Below are positions 34,761 through 46,960 of a stretch of 64,000 nt of DNA, piece by piece. Source of the DNA: Tenrec ecaudatus. Taxonomy: Eukaryota > Chordata > Mammalia > Afrosoricida > Tenrecidae. The position numbers and the translations under genes were made by a program. The notes beneath the pieces were generated by a model. The model saw only the letters and a list, made by a program, of their open reading frames with translations, was not told where the DNA came from and made no database searches. The DNA lies in NCBI RefSeq assembly GCF_050624435.1, contig NC_134539.1, forward strand, positions 41,448,001-41,512,000, in the 5' to 3' direction. Each line of letters starts with the position of its first letter. Within the stretch, counting starts at the first letter, position 1.

Positions 34761-35252
34761 CATACTGGCTTGAAATGCTTGATCGGTGGTAATTCCTACA
34801 AGTAAAAGAAAGAATACAGGGAAACAAGTGAAACGAAGTTATTGCTCTACTCACATTATTGGTCTACTCTTGCTCCTGGGTCCTGTCTGAACTGACCAAA
34901 TGTTGAATGCCGCAGGGCAAGGGAGTAAAACTAAAAAATCTGTTAATCTTGCAAGAAGGTGTGCAATCGAAAGTGGTTTCGGCTCTTATTATAACCCACA
35001 CATTTACAGTTAACTATGTATGATAGAGCCCATAGGTATAGACCTGGGGCAATTCTTCAAAGTCATTCGAACTTGGAATATGGGGCTTGTAACTGAAAAA
35101 TGTTACAAGTTTTAATTAGTGTAACTCCCAAAACAAAAAAATTGTGTATTTTCTATTGTTTATAAGTTAAGCAAGAAAGAATTTCAGCAATTATAGCTGG
35201 ACCACAAAGGGAATACAGGGAAAGATAGTAGCCATATATTAAGTTAACGACA
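34761..35252. other. Intergenic, nothing recognised
   Basis: Just 3' of SMC2. No repeat or gene seen. Confidence 0.4.
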
Positions 35253-35432
35253 AGGAACCCTGGTAGTACAGTGGCGACAGGTTGGGCTGTAACCCTCGTG
35301 TTTGGCAGTTCAAACCCAGCAGCAGCTCCACAGGAGAAAGACTTGCCTCGCTATGTGTAAACAGTTAGGGTCTCAGAAACCCACAGGAGGTCGCTGTGAG
35401 TCAGCCTTGACAGTGGCACATAGAGGCTAATC
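35253..35432 (+). repeat. AfroSINE-like SINE, sense, near full length
   Basis: Head 'ggaaccctggtagtacagtg', box-B-like 'ggcagttcaaacccagc', then 'acagttagggtctcagaaac' and 'gtcgctgtgagtcagccttg'. The order and length fit a complete element. Confidence 0.85.
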
Positions 35433-36032
35433 CTAGGGGACACAATGCCAAAAATCGGATTAGACCCAGTCTTGAACACCGATGTTTATCTTAATTTTAA
35501 TGATGCTTAAATATCATGTCTGTCTATTTAGTGGTTGCTCTCCGCTTTAAGAATTTTTTTATTACCATTAGTTATGCATATGAATTTTTTAAGAATAACG
35601 TGGGAGCGCGAGGGTATATTGTGTGCTGTTGCTCTCTGCTTCAAGTTAATCTAGAATTTCCTGATACTTCTAAAGTAGATTTTTGGCAGCTTATTTGTAT
35701 GTTCAATGAAAGCAATCTGTTGGTAAATGAAAAGTAGGAGTTAACATACTAAATCAAATTCGATGATTCTTATACATATATAAATCCATAAATTGATCTA
35801 TTCAGATTTCAAAAATGATTACAACTTTTAGTGTTTTATTTTATGATTTTCCATTTCAACGGGGCAAAGCTCCTTTAAGATTGAGATAATGGAGCTTATA
35901 TAAGAATATTTAATATCGTTCATCACCCAAATAGTGTCGTGAGACACTGAATTCTGGAAGCTCTGATCTGACTAATCAGACCTTGCAATTATGTTTTAGC
36001 CCTAGAAACCCTGGTTTGAGTTACTTAGTATC

Positions 36033-36200
36033 GACACAGTCCACAGGCTAGGCATCCCACAGGTAGTGTACCCCTTTAAATTGAGGCATAGAACAAACAA
36101 GGCAAGGCTCACCGAGGCATTTATCCCTCTGCCCTTCAGTTAATCAACCCTACTTGTGTTCATCGGCCAGGGAGGCACAATAAACTATCGCACTTAGTAT
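36033..36200 (-). mobile_element. ERVL-type LTR fragment, antisense
   Basis: Reverse complement of the first ~165 bp of the LTR at 24439. Shared text includes 'ccacaggctaggcatcccac' and the 5' end around 'gcacaataaact'. Confidence 0.65.
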
Positions 36201-37114
36201 TACTGTTTTCCTGTCCTAGATAAATTCTTAGTCTTACTAGCATGAGGTTTGCTGTCTGTCATGCAATGACTGGTTAACTGGAGTCATGGGACACATCAGA
36301 AAGTGTTGAATATGAAATAATTTCTGTCTACACTGTAAAGAGAGACTTGAGTTTATATAGAATTATACGAATTATAGTATCATAGATAATGGGCTTATTA
36401 AAAATACTTTTTTCCCTTTTAAATGCAATTGCAAATTATTTTCCAAAAATGTTATTTCGATTCAAACTGTTAAGGATGAAGTTTAGTGTGCTGGTTTGAA
36501 ACAATCTTGACAGCGTTGGCTGTTAATGTTTGAGGTCATTATTATTTTACAAAGAGCTAGTTGGTTGCCATTTTAACCAGTATTTTAAAAATAAGCAGTG
36601 GTTGAACATTTTGCCAAGTATGCTAATTTACTTCCTCTGCTAATGTTGATTTGTGTGCTTTCCTAATTTTTCTTATATACAATTTGACTCTGACAAAAAT
36701 TCTCAAGCATTTATTAATGTTTTATGAGTAATATTACTCTTTGGTTCGATGGAAGACCTTAAGGGGACATTCCTTGCGTTTGCAATATGGATATAACATT
36801 TATCATGCTTTGTGTATACCAGACACTTCTCATTTGCGTGTATTTTCACATTTAACCTCTTAACTCAATAAAGTTAATACTGTTATCTTCAGCATTATGA
36901 GGAAATAAAATTAGAGAAAATTAAGGACTTTACCCACAGTGATAATACAATTACTGAGGTACAGGCCACGTTGCAGCTGTTGGCAATTGAACTCCAAATA
37001 GGTTACATACTATTCCTCTGGCAACTTCAATATTTGCATTTTTGTTATACAAAAAAATTAAGAGATGAATATATATGAGTAATCTAAGCTGTGTGTACAA
37101 CATATGGAAATTAA
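36201..37114. other. Intergenic, nothing recognised
   Basis: AT-rich, with no gene or clear repeat boundary. Confidence 0.4.
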
Positions 37115-38464
37115 TATTTTATTTTTACTCATTTTATTGGCGGCTCTTACAACTTTTATCACAATCCATACATACGTACATTGGGTCAAGCACATTTATA
37201 CATCTGTTGCCATAATCATTCTCAAAACATTTGCTTTCTGCTTAAGCCCTTGGTATCAGCTCATTTTTTACTTTCTTCTCTGCTCCCCCCTCTCTGGTAA
37301 ACCCGTGATAACTTATAAATTACTTTTAATTTGTCATATCTTACCCAGTTTTCTGTTGTCCATCCCCCAGGGAGGAGGTTATATGTAAATCCTTGTAATT
37401 GGTTCCCCCTTTCCACTCCACCCTCTCTCCACCCTCCACCCTCATGGTATCGGCACTGTCAGCACTGGTCCTGAAAGGATTATCCGTCCTGGATTCCCTG
37501 TTTCCAGTTCCTATCTGTACCAGTGCACATTCTCTGGTTTAGCCAGATTTGTAAGGTAGAATTGGGATCATGATAGCGGGAGGGGGTGGGGGGAGAGGAA
37601 GCATTTAAGAACTAGAGGAAAGTTGTACGTTTCATTGTTGCTATGCTGCATCCTGACTGGCTTGTCTCCTCCCCAGGACCCTTATTATTTCCAGTTGCCT
37701 ACAGATGGGTCTTGGATCCCCAATCTGCACTCTCCCTCATTCACAATCACTTGATTTTTTGTTCTTTGTGCCTGATACCAGATTCCTTCATCACCTCGTG
37801 ATCACACAGGTTGGTGAGCTTCTTCCATGTGGGCTTTGTTCCTTCTCAGCTAGATGGCCGCTTATTAATTTTCAAGTCTTTAAGACCCTAGATGCTATAT
37901 CTTTTTATAGCCAAGCACCGTCAACTTTCTTCACACATTTGCTTATGCACCCATTTGTCTTCAGCAGTCCTGTTGGGAAGGTGAGCATCATGGAATGCCT
38001 GTTGAATAGAACAAAGTATTCTTGCATTGAGGGAGTACTTGAGTTAAGGCCTAATATCCATCTGCTACCTTAATAGTAAACCTATAAATATATGCATATA
38101 GATCTATTTCCCCTCCCTCTTATATAAATATATTTACATATGTACATGCCTGTTTTTAGACCTCTATAAATGCCCTTTGTCTCCTAGTTCTTTATATTTC
38201 CTGTTACTTTCCTCTTGTCCCACCATCATGCTCAGCCTTCATTTGAGTTTCAGTTATTGCTCTTAATTACATTTCCCTTGATCAGGCTTCCTACACCCTC
38301 CTCATCACCAGTTTGGATCACTTGTTGTTCCCTTGTCCCTGGGTTTGTTTGGAAATTAATTTTAAGGAACATTTTATCACTCTTGCTAGAAATCTTTGTT
38401 TCGTTGATCCTTATAAAGAACCAGCCACTTTGACTATGTTGGCTTAGTCCTGTTTAGTGTGTTT
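37115..38464 (-). mobile_element. L1 3'-UTR copy, antisense (5' truncated)
   Basis: Starts with the family 3' end 'ctcattttattggcggctct' and extends ~1.35 kb through 'gctagatggccgcttattaa' and 'cataaatatatgcatatag'-like text. The open frames 37705-38073 and 38215-38433 are inside it and are not genes. Confidence 0.8.
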
Positions 38465-38810
38465 TTTAAATTTCATTGATTTCTGTACTTAGTTTTCTGT
38501 TTTGGGCTTATTTTGTTCTTAGGTTATTGATGTAAAGACCCCTGCTTAATTCTAATAAGCATTCATTGTTGTGCACTTCTTTCGTAAGTACATTTTAAAC
38601 TTAACACCATAGTTCGTCCTTTCATGTTTTTTGTTGTTGCTCAACATTTCCTCTAATTTAGTGTGACATTTCTTCTTTGACTCAAGAATTTTGCAGGGGA
38701 CTATGTTTCATGTACGTTTTCTGTCATTGACTTTCCTAGTTTAATTCCTCTGTGATCAAAGTACAAATTGTATTATTTGATTTTTTTAATTTATAAATTC
38801 ATAGAATAAA
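38465..38810 (-). repeat. Old L1 ORF2 fragment, antisense
   Basis: 'tgtgacatttcttctttgac' and 'cctctgtgatcaaagtaca' match antisense mammalian L1 ORF2. Diverged. Confidence 0.5.
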
Positions 38811-38834
38811 ATGCTCATGTTAGCCCAAACCCTA

Positions 38835-38922
38835 TACTCACTGCCTTCAAGTCGATTCTGACTCCTGGTGACCCCATAGGACAAAGTAGGACTGCCCTTG
38901 TGAGGTTTTGAGACTAAATCTT
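38835..38922 (-). repeat. AfroSINE-like SINE tail, antisense
   Basis: 'actgccttcaagtcgattct' through 'gaggttttgagactaaat', cut off by the L1 insertion that follows. Confidence 0.75.
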
Positions 38923-38925
38923 TTT

Positions 38926-41900
38926 TTTTTCCTTTTTTTTCTCCGTACTTTTATTGGTGGCTTTTACAGCTCTTGCCACAATCCATACATTCATCCAGTG
39001 TGCCAAGCACATTTGCATGTAGGCCACTATCATGATTTTCAAAGCATTCTCTTTTCACTTGAGTCCTGGATGCCTGCTCCCCATTTCTTCTCCCTCCGTC
39101 ACAAAGCCCCTGAATAGTTAAATATTATAATTTTCATATCTTAAATCATCCTCAGTCACCCCTCACCCACTTTTCCGTTATTTGTCCCTCTGGGAGGGGG
39201 TGGTTTAGAGTGATCCTTGTGATTGATTCCCCCTATGTCCCCCCCACCCTTCCCTAATCCTCCTGGTATCTCTACTCTCCTTGATGTCCCTGAGGGGTTT
39301 ATCTGCCCTGGATTCCCTGTGTCACAGTCTCTTATCTGTAGCAGTGTTCATGGTTGGTGTAATCTGATTTGTAAGGTAGAATTGACATCATGATAGTGGT
39401 GGGAAGGAAGCACCAAGGAAGTAGAGGAAAGTTGTGTGTTTCATAGGTGCCATTCTGCACCCTGAATGGCTTGTCTCTTCCCTGTGACCCCTCTGTGAGT
39501 GGCTGTCCAATTGTCTACAGACAGGCATTGGGTCTCCACTCCATGCCGTCCCCGCCCCCCCCTCCCCACCCCCATTCACATTGGGTATGATGTTATTCTG
39601 GGTCTTAGATGCCTGATACCTGATCCCATTGACACCTTTTGGTCACATAGTCTGGTGTGCTTCTTCCACGCGGGGCCCTGTTGCTTCTGAGCTAGATGGC
39701 CGCTTGTTTATCTTCAAGCCTTTAAGACCCCAGATGCTATCTTTTGATAACTGGGCACAATCAGCTTTCTTGCTTATGTACCCTTTTTGTCTTCAGTGAT
39801 CCTGTCGAGAAGATGAGCAACATAGAATGCGGATTGTTAGAACAAAGTGTTCATGTGTTGAAAAAGTACTTGAGTTGAAGCCCAATGTCTGTCTGCAGCC
39901 TTAATTCTTAATATATATAGATATGAATATATCATTCTGTTCCTCTCTTGATCTATATGTATATATAGATTTACATATGTGCATGTCTTTATTTAGACCT
40001 CAATAAATGTTCTTTGCTCCTGGTTCTTTCCTGTATTTCTTTTAATTTCCTCTTGTCCCACCATCATGTTCAGCCTTCATTCGGGTTTGGTAAATCCTCG
40101 CTACTACAGTGCCCTTGATTCAGCCCACTAGGCAGCCTATTCCTTTCTTTCCATTGAGTTTAGTTCACTTATTCCCTTGTCGTTGGTCGTACCCCCACCC
40201 TTCCTTTCTCCCACCTCCCCTTCTCCCGTATCCCTCTGGAACCATTGGTCCCATTTTCTTCATCTCCAAATTATTTAACCCCCCTATCTTATCTAGATAG
40301 ACATGCAGATACATCACCAAGTACAAAAACTAGGCAAAACCAAATTAGACAACAGAGGAAGTCAAACCAACAAAAACTAAAACCAAATAACAAAAAGAAA
40401 GCTACTGACAAAACCAGAAAAGCCCATAAATAGTTTAAGATCTGTTGGCCTTTGTGTTTTCCAGTATCGTCTGATGGGGTGCCACACTCGGCCTCCAAAG
40501 TCTATTTTTTGTATCCCCGGGGATTGTGTCACCTTGCTCCCCTTGCTGCTCTGGAGCATGTCCGTAGTGTTTTGTCCCAGCGTGATGGAGTCAGATTGGG
40601 CACTATTCCCGCACTGTCTCCAGTGCTGGCTTCCTCAGCGCTAAGCTTTAGTGAGGGATGGACGTAGGGTGTAATGGTGGGCGCGGCCCTGTGGTCTGTG
40701 CGTTCTCTGCTCTGAGCAGGAATGTCCTCCTAGGGCATGGTGGGCCAGGAGATCCTCTCCTCCCTCCCCATCTCTTTTCGTTTCTCCCAGGTGCTGTACT
40801 CTGACGCGCCCCTCTTCCTAAACTGTAGCCCCATTGCTTTCCTCTGAAGTGCATTCTTATGAAGGTGAAGGATGGTGTCCACATAGTTGGGACAGACCTC
40901 TCTATTGGTTCCCTGGTACATGCCAGTATGTTGTATTCTCGTCTTGGCACATTGGTGTGACGTCTGGTCTCTTTCTCCTTCTGTGAAGATATAAATATTA
41001 CCCTCCCGTTGGGTGGGTTACTGCTCTGCCCCCACATCCATGTCTTTTTCTTTTTTCTTTCTTTCCTCCTCTTTAGTTGGCTGTCATATGTATCCCTAGA
41101 TTGGGTTTGGCCCCTGCCATAGTTGCTGGCCCTCACCCCCAAGGATATATGTTTATAGTAGCTTTTCTCTTATGCCCTGTTTGTTTGTTTGTTTGTTTGT
41201 TTGTTTAAGCTTACCTCAGTGGACTCATGTTGTACTTGTCCTTTTGTGCTTGGCTTACTGCACTTAGCTTGATTTCCTCCAGTTCTTCCCATGCAGCAAT
41301 GTGCTTCATGCATTCGTTGCTGCTTTTTAGGGATGTGTAGTACTCCATTGTATGTATGTACCACAGTTTTTTGTTTCCATCTGTTGATAGAAATTTGGGT
41401 TATTTCCAACTCCTTGTAATTGTGAACTGTGCTGCGATGAACATTGGAGCACAGATGTCTGGCCGTGGTTCATTTCTTGCCTCTTCTGGGTATATGCCCA
41501 GTAGTGGGACTGCTGGGTCATATGGTAGCTCGATTTCCATCAGTCTTAGATATCGCCAAATTGATTTCCATAATGGCTGTATGTACCTACCGGTCCACTA
41601 GCAGTGGACAAGAGTTCCTATCTCCCCACAGCCCCTCCAGCACTTATTACTTTCTGATTTTTTTAATTGGGCTATCTTTTAGGGTGTTAGGTGGTACCTC
41701 ATTTGCATTTCTCTTATGGCTAATGATGGGGAACATTTTCTCATATGTTTATTAGCCATTCGGATTTCAGATTCTGTGAAACTTCTGTTCAGGTCCTTTG
41801 CTCACCTCCTTAGTGGGCAGTAAGCTTGCACAGTATTGTAGATTTTACTAATAAGGCCTTTGTCTGATGTATCTGTGCTAAAGATGTTTTCCCAGTCTGT

Positions 41901-42212
41901 GGAACTCTCTTATTACTCCGTTGGTGAATTCTTTAAATGTACACAGGTGAATTTATCTTCATTATATCCCACTTGCCAATTTGTGACTCCTCTGTATTTG
42001 CATCCTTCTCTATTTCCGGTCGTCCATGTATTTCCTGTGCCAAGGTTCTCAGGTTTGTCCCGTTGCCTCATTAATGGCCCTAATAGTCTGGGGTTTTACC
42101 TCAAGGTCTGTGATCCACCTTGAGTTTATTGTTGTGCATTGAATGAGATAAGGGTCTTGCCTCATTTGTCTGCTGGTAAATATCCATTTTTTCCAGCACC
42201 ACTTATTGAAGA
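38926..42212 (-). mobile_element. L1 element, antisense: ORF2 C-terminus plus ~2.3-kb 3' UTR
   Basis: The best L1 copy in the window, 3.3 kb. 41211-42212 is the ORF2 3' end: read on the minus strand it ends MEYYTSLKSSNECMKHIAAW...MSPLR, then TAA at 41211-41213. This matches the C-terminal block of mammalian L1 ORF2 (MEYY...W..LE.I.LS). Other frames upstream are broken. 38926-41210 is the 3' UTR, ending in the family tail. The fact that one copy joins ORF2 to this sequence is the evidence that the many other copies are L1 3' UTRs. Confidence 0.88.
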
Positions 42213-42305
42213 GGAGCCCAGGTGACACAGTGTTATGAGTTGGGCTGCTAGCTGCAAGGTCAGCAGTTTGAAACCACAAGCTGCTCCTCCAGGGAAAGAT
42301 GTGAG
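42213..42305 (+). repeat. AfroSINE-like SINE head, sense
   Basis: 'gaggagcccaggtgacacag', then 'gctgctagctgcaaggtcag' and 'cagtttgaaaccacaagctg'. Confidence 0.75.
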
Positions 42306-42415
42306 ACTAAATCTTTATGATAGTAGACAGCCTTGTCATTCTCTGAACGAGTAGCTGATGGTTTTAAACTGCTAATCTTGTAGTTAGCCCCACTTTTAGC
42401 CCACGGTGCTACCAT
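42306..42415 (-). repeat. AfroSINE-like SINE, antisense, partial
   Basis: 'ctaaatctttatgatagtag' to 'cccacggtgctacc'. It lies head to head with the sense copy before it. Confidence 0.65.
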
Positions 42416-42800
42416 GTTCTGCAGTAAAAAAGATCAACACATTGAGTGGGTTGGTGCTCTATCTATGTCCTAGATAGAGAAGGACAAAGTAAACTTAAAG
42501 TAGAAAGATAAAGGTAAGAAAAGGTATAAATCAAGAAAGTCAAAGATGGGAAAAATGAGACCAGAAGCTGGTTCTTTGAAAAGAAAAGTGTGGCACAGCC
42601 CAAACAGGACCCAGCAGGTGCCCAGAGGACTTACAAATAATTTACCACTATGGCTTTGGCCTAGATTTCAAAAGAAAATGAAAAAGGGGTGGGCATAGTT
42701 TATGACAAGTTTGAAAATTTAGAGAAGATTTGAAAAATGAAACTCACCAAAACCGACAATAGAATCAGAATAAATGAAGTTGAACTTGCTATTAAATATC
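42416..42800 (+). repeat. Old L1 ORF2 fragment, sense
   Basis: 'agaagctggttctttgaaaa' is a conserved L1 RT-region phrase. The rest is diverged. It probably continues at about 42986-43120 and 43320-43440 between SINEs. Confidence 0.45.
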
Positions 42801-42807
42801 TTCCTGG

Positions 42808-42985
42808 AACCCTGTGGCTACATTAAGCTGCTGGTCTGCAATCTCAGCAATTCAAAATCACCAGCTGCTAGGCACCAAAAAGATAAGGTTTTCTACTCCC
42901 ATAAAGATTTAAAGCCTCACAAGGGCAGTTTGAGTCTGCCCTATAAGGGATATGAGTTGGGATTGACTTGATGGCAGTGATTTGG
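42808..42985 (+). repeat. AfroSINE-like SINE, sense
   Basis: 'ggaaccctgtggctacatta' head, 'gcaattcaaaatcaccagct', and tail 'tgagttgggattgacttgat'. Confidence 0.8.
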
Positions 42986-43125
42986 TTTCAGGAAGGAAAG
43001 AACAGTTTGTCTGAAAATAGGGAGAAAATACCAAGTTATACTAGATGAAAACATTTAAAAGATCCTTAACATAAGAAAATTGAATCTAAGGACAAGAACA
43101 AGAAAATGAAAAACAGCATAGACTA

Positions 43126-43310
43126 CCAATTCCACTGCCATTGAGTAGATTCCAACTCAGGAACCAACCCTGTGTAGTTTCCAAGACTAAATGTTTTGGG
43201 CGCAGACAGTCGCATCGTTCTATAGATTGATTGGCTGGTGGGTTTGAAATGTCACCCTTGCAGTTAGCCACTTATTTCTTAATCCACAGCACTACCAGGT
43301 TCCTTGAAGA
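43126..43310 (-). repeat. AfroSINE-like SINE, antisense
   Basis: 'ccactgccattgagtagatt' to the head complement 'gcactaccaggttcctt'. Confidence 0.8.
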
Positions 43311-43447
43311 CATAAAAAAAATTTTGCAATGGATCTAATTGATGAAGCAGTTGTATCAAAGTAGATAAGAATTCTTGTAATTATTGACATTTTCATGAAT
43401 GGTTGAAAGCTATGCTTTGTAAAACTGCTGACATCAAATAACATTGG

Positions 43448-43510
43448 TCTGTATCCATCAAATCACTGCCAACTCATGGGGACCATTTGTGTCGGAATAG
43501 AAGTGTCCTC
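43448..43510 (-). repeat. AfroSINE tail fragment, antisense
   Basis: 'atcactgccaactcatgggg' and the following bases only. Confidence 0.5.
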
Positions 43511-44458
43511 TCTAGGGTGTATAGTGGCTGTAATCTTACCAAAGTACTTGAAAATGAAACCTATTGGTTAGAAGCCAAGTGCAATCTATGTGTGTCACAT
43601 ATTAGCCATAATGATAGTTGTACTCAATATCTCCAATGAAATTTAAGAATTATTTTTGCTTCAATTTACATATGCAATCTTATCATCTGAATAATGGAAT
43701 TATATATCCAGGGGGGGAAAGAATTCTATATAAAGCACTTCAGCCATATAAGTAAACACAATGAATATGTTACAGAAAAGTGTACAGTCATTTCAGCTGA
43801 GAACTAAAGTAACTGCTTTTTTCATGGGAAATGATTTTTACTTGAACAAATGATTGAGGAAAAAACTACAATTATTAGACTTTTTATATTTGGTACATAT
43901 TTCTCAAAAAGTGCTCAAAGTGAGCCTGGGTGTCATTTGAGCATGACATATTTGCTGTCCATAATAAAATTATAGTGTTCACACAAGTATTAGATTTTAG
44001 GAAAATTGTATCTGTCGTCATGAGCTTGACAGTCACTTAAAGAGTTCTGGTAAAGTCAATGGCGGTACTAAGATGAGAGTTTTTGATAGTTAATTATGAA
44101 ATGTTAACATTTGGAAGATGTTCACATCTCAGTGACTGGTATTATCCAGGTGACTAATGAGTGATGTTGCAAAGTCTTGCCTGGGTGAAAAAGCCATTCC
44201 AAGTGAAAAAGATCAATGGATTGAAATGTTACAGAGGACAAAACATGTATTTGGTTCCAGGTATCATATCACAACTGGATTTCAAGCAGCTACCACTTAA
44301 ACCATTTTGTCTTAATACTAAAGAAGACTGTATTATCTGAAAATACTTAAAAATACTCTTCTCCAACTACATACATTACTCATCTCTAGTTGGGAAACCC
44401 TAATAATCCCCAAATCATACAACTAGTAAGTAGAAATGTCAAGCTTTGTACTCTGTGT
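43511..44458. other. Intergenic, nothing recognised
   Basis: AT-rich. No repeat boundary or gene seen. Confidence 0.4.
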
Positions 44459-44655
44459 TTGGCCCTGCTGGTGTAATGATGGCACGTTGGGTTGTGAACC
44501 TCCAGGTCAGCAGTTAGAAATCGCCAGCTGTTCCTTGGAGAAAAGCTGAGGCTTTCTGTTCCTGTAAGCAGTTACAGTCTGAAACTCACAAGAACCACTC
44601 TTCCAGATAGGGTCACTCTGAGCCAGTATGGAATCAGTGGCAATGATTTTGGTTT
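44459..44655 (+). repeat. AfroSINE-like SINE, sense
   Basis: 'ggccctgctggtgtaatgat' head, 'ccaggtcagcagttagaaat', tail 'atggaatcagtggcaatgat'. Confidence 0.8.
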
Positions 44656-44802
44656 GGACCGAGCCCATGGCTGATGCTTACATAACGTGGACTAGGGATA
44701 GTCCTATATTCATGCCAGAAGTGAGAACATTAATATTCCTCCTTACAAAGAAACAAATCCTTTTGGTAGATGTTATGTGTGCTGGAAAGGTAGAACGAAT
44801 TT

Positions 44803-44869
44803 TTAAAAGTTCATGAAAAAACATCCGTGATCTTTCAATTCCATTTTCCATTAACTTTTTGAAGTCCTC
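44803..44869. mobile_element. Short inverted-repeat element (MITE-like)
   Basis: 'ttaaaagttcatgaaaaaac' pairs with the inverted 'ccattaactttttgaag'. Same design as 5868-5937. Confidence 0.5.
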
Positions 44870-45064
44870 CTTGTGTTTAAGTTTCTGGAAACCAAAGATT
44901 ACAGACTTTAGTTCTTAGATTCCTGGAAGTGGATCATTTTATGGTGCTCCAATGAGATAGTATGGTGGCTACTAATACCTAAATGTATGGCGGGCATGGA
45001 ATGACTCTCCTCTAAATGGGGCCTGGATTTCTACTCTTACAAGGTAGGGTAAAGGTTAAAGAGA

Positions 45065-45215
45065 CTTGGCCCTGTGGGTTAGGTATTGGGCTGATAAGGG
45101 AAAGGTAAGCAATTCAATCCCACCATCTGATGCTCCATTGAAGAAAGCCAAGACTGTCCCTGTAAAGATTTACAATCCCAGCTTACAAAGGATCTTTTTA
45201 AGTCGGAATTGACTA
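45065..45215 (+). repeat. AfroSINE-like SINE, sense
   Basis: 'ggccctgtgggttaggtatt', 'aagcaattcaatcccacca', tail 'gtcggaattgactagatg'. Confidence 0.75.
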
Positions 45216-45329
45216 GATGGTGGTGGGCTTTTTTGGTGTAGTTGTGGGATGAGCCATGTAACATGATGGACTTTAAGCATTTTCTGTTCTCTGCATAGAG
45301 CCTGGCAAGTGGAGCACAGATTTCAAATG

Positions 45330-45490
45330 ATGGGTGGGGAGGTGCGCATGGGGGCCGGTTTAGGGGAGGCGAAAAGAGATGACAATGTCAAGGAACCCAG
45401 GAAGAAATAGTATGTTCGGAAATTGATGGAAGCAATGATACAATCCTGCTTGATGTGATTGAATGATTATTATTCATTATTACTTGATCA
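45330..45490 (+). repeat. Diverged L1-like 3' end
   Basis: 'gacaatgtcaaggaacccag' and 'tgatgtgattgaatgattat' parallel the end of the repeat at 46800-46960, a distant relative of the L1 3' UTR family. Confidence 0.4.
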
Positions 45491-45511
45491 AATAATAAAT
45501 TTAAAGAACAA

Positions 45512-46041
45512 TGTGGTAGTTACATAATCTGCTATCGATTTGAGAGGATTACCAGTGAAGGGGTGGAGTCTGGCCTGTTAATCAAGAGGCCTCTGTGTGG
45601 GCATTGCCTCCTGAGAATTCTGGGAACTCTTGGATTTCCTCTGAGAAGGCAGGAAATAGTCTGTCTCTGCTCACTCCCTGAGAGACGCTCTACTGACAAG
45701 ACACATGGACCTACCTTATGCAGCCAGGCCTCTGGAGCTGGAGAAGCCACAAAGAGACCTGTGCCAGCATTGAGATGCTTACAACACCACTGAATCCACA
45801 TAACTTCCAACCCACTGGCCTTCCAACCCCTACATTCGGTGTCATTGCATGTGTTTCTTGACTCTGAAGAGGACTTTGTAGCTTGGTATCAGACATACGG
45901 GCTAATCTCGGATTTATAGACTTTATCTGGACTGGGCTGGGACATTTTCTCAGTACTAAATTGCTCTTGTATATAAAACTTTTTTCTTATACACATATGT
46001 GTGTCCATGAATTCTTTCTATAGTCTACGCAAACTAACACA
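45512..46041 (+). mobile_element. Solo LTR with 5-bp target duplication
   Basis: It starts TGTGGTAGTTACATAATC and ends CTAACACA. The flanks aacaa (45507-45511) and aacaa (46042-46046) are identical. A TATA-like tataaaac occurs near 45972. The 530-bp size and TG...CA ends fit an ERVL or class I LTR. The open frames on both strands at 45532-45810 lie in it and are not genes. Confidence 0.6.
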
Positions 46042-46076
46042 AACAACAAAAAACAGATTAGGACTGGGTGTTGGGT

Positions 46077-46960
46077 TTACACTAAATCCTAGCTCCAACT
46101 TAATAATTCTTAGATCTTGGCCCAGCTTGATACTCACCCTCAGGAAGGGAACACAGAGGAGATGGGTATTCTAGCACAATGTGGTGAAGAAATTAGATGG
46201 TGCCGAGATACTGGGTTCAATAGTGTCTGGGGTCTCAAGACTTGTCTCCAAACAAGCAGACATCTAAGTGAGATAGATGTCAGCTATGTCACAGGGTTGA
46301 AGCATACCATCATCAGTCACTGAAGGATTGTGAAGCGTATAATCTGAAATTGAAGGAGGGATCACTATCAGAGCCTACATTGTGAGTATCCGGTTTGCAG
46401 AGGCTATGAAGGATAGTGGGAGCCCAAGATCCATTTGTGGAACCACATAGGAATGGCAAGCTCCCTCTGTCCATAATTGAGGGACAGGAGGAAAGTGCTT
46501 ACTCAAGAGTGCAGTAGATAGTTGAGTATAGAAGATCAAAGGCATAAATTTGACTTGAGCAGTTAAAACTTTGTCAGCAGATCTCCCTCATGATGCATGC
46601 TGGCTTGATCTAGTTTACAAATTTTTTGTACTTTTGGTTTGCATTGATTTGTTTTTACATATTAGGGTGTATCTCAGAGGTGTCAGGTCCTGGGGGAAGG
46701 GTCACCCTCTTGAAGTTGTGTTACGTGTTTTTCGATTTTTAGTATATGAAACCCAGGGTTGATGAACCTATAGAGATAGCAAGTAAAATAAGGGTTTCGG
46801 GGCCAGGGGTGGGGGCGTGAAGGGGAGACAATGTCAAAGGATCCATGTAGAAAATAAATGGTAGAAAATGTACAAGTCTGCTGGACATGATTGAACTATG
46901 GGATGATATTTATTCCCAATTAAAATATTTTTATAATTTCATGACTTTGCTGAAATAGAG
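46077..46960 (+). repeat. Diverged relative of the L1 3' UTR, sense
   Basis: 'aatgtggtgaagaaattaga' and 'atagtgtctggggtctcaag' parallel 50518-50585 in the younger copy. It ends in A/T-rich DNA at about 46960. Confidence 0.5.

Noticed and set aside
40648..41142. 164-aa minus frame
   Set aside because: It lies in the L1 3' UTR after the ORF2 stop. Low-complexity, basic and not conserved in the other copies.
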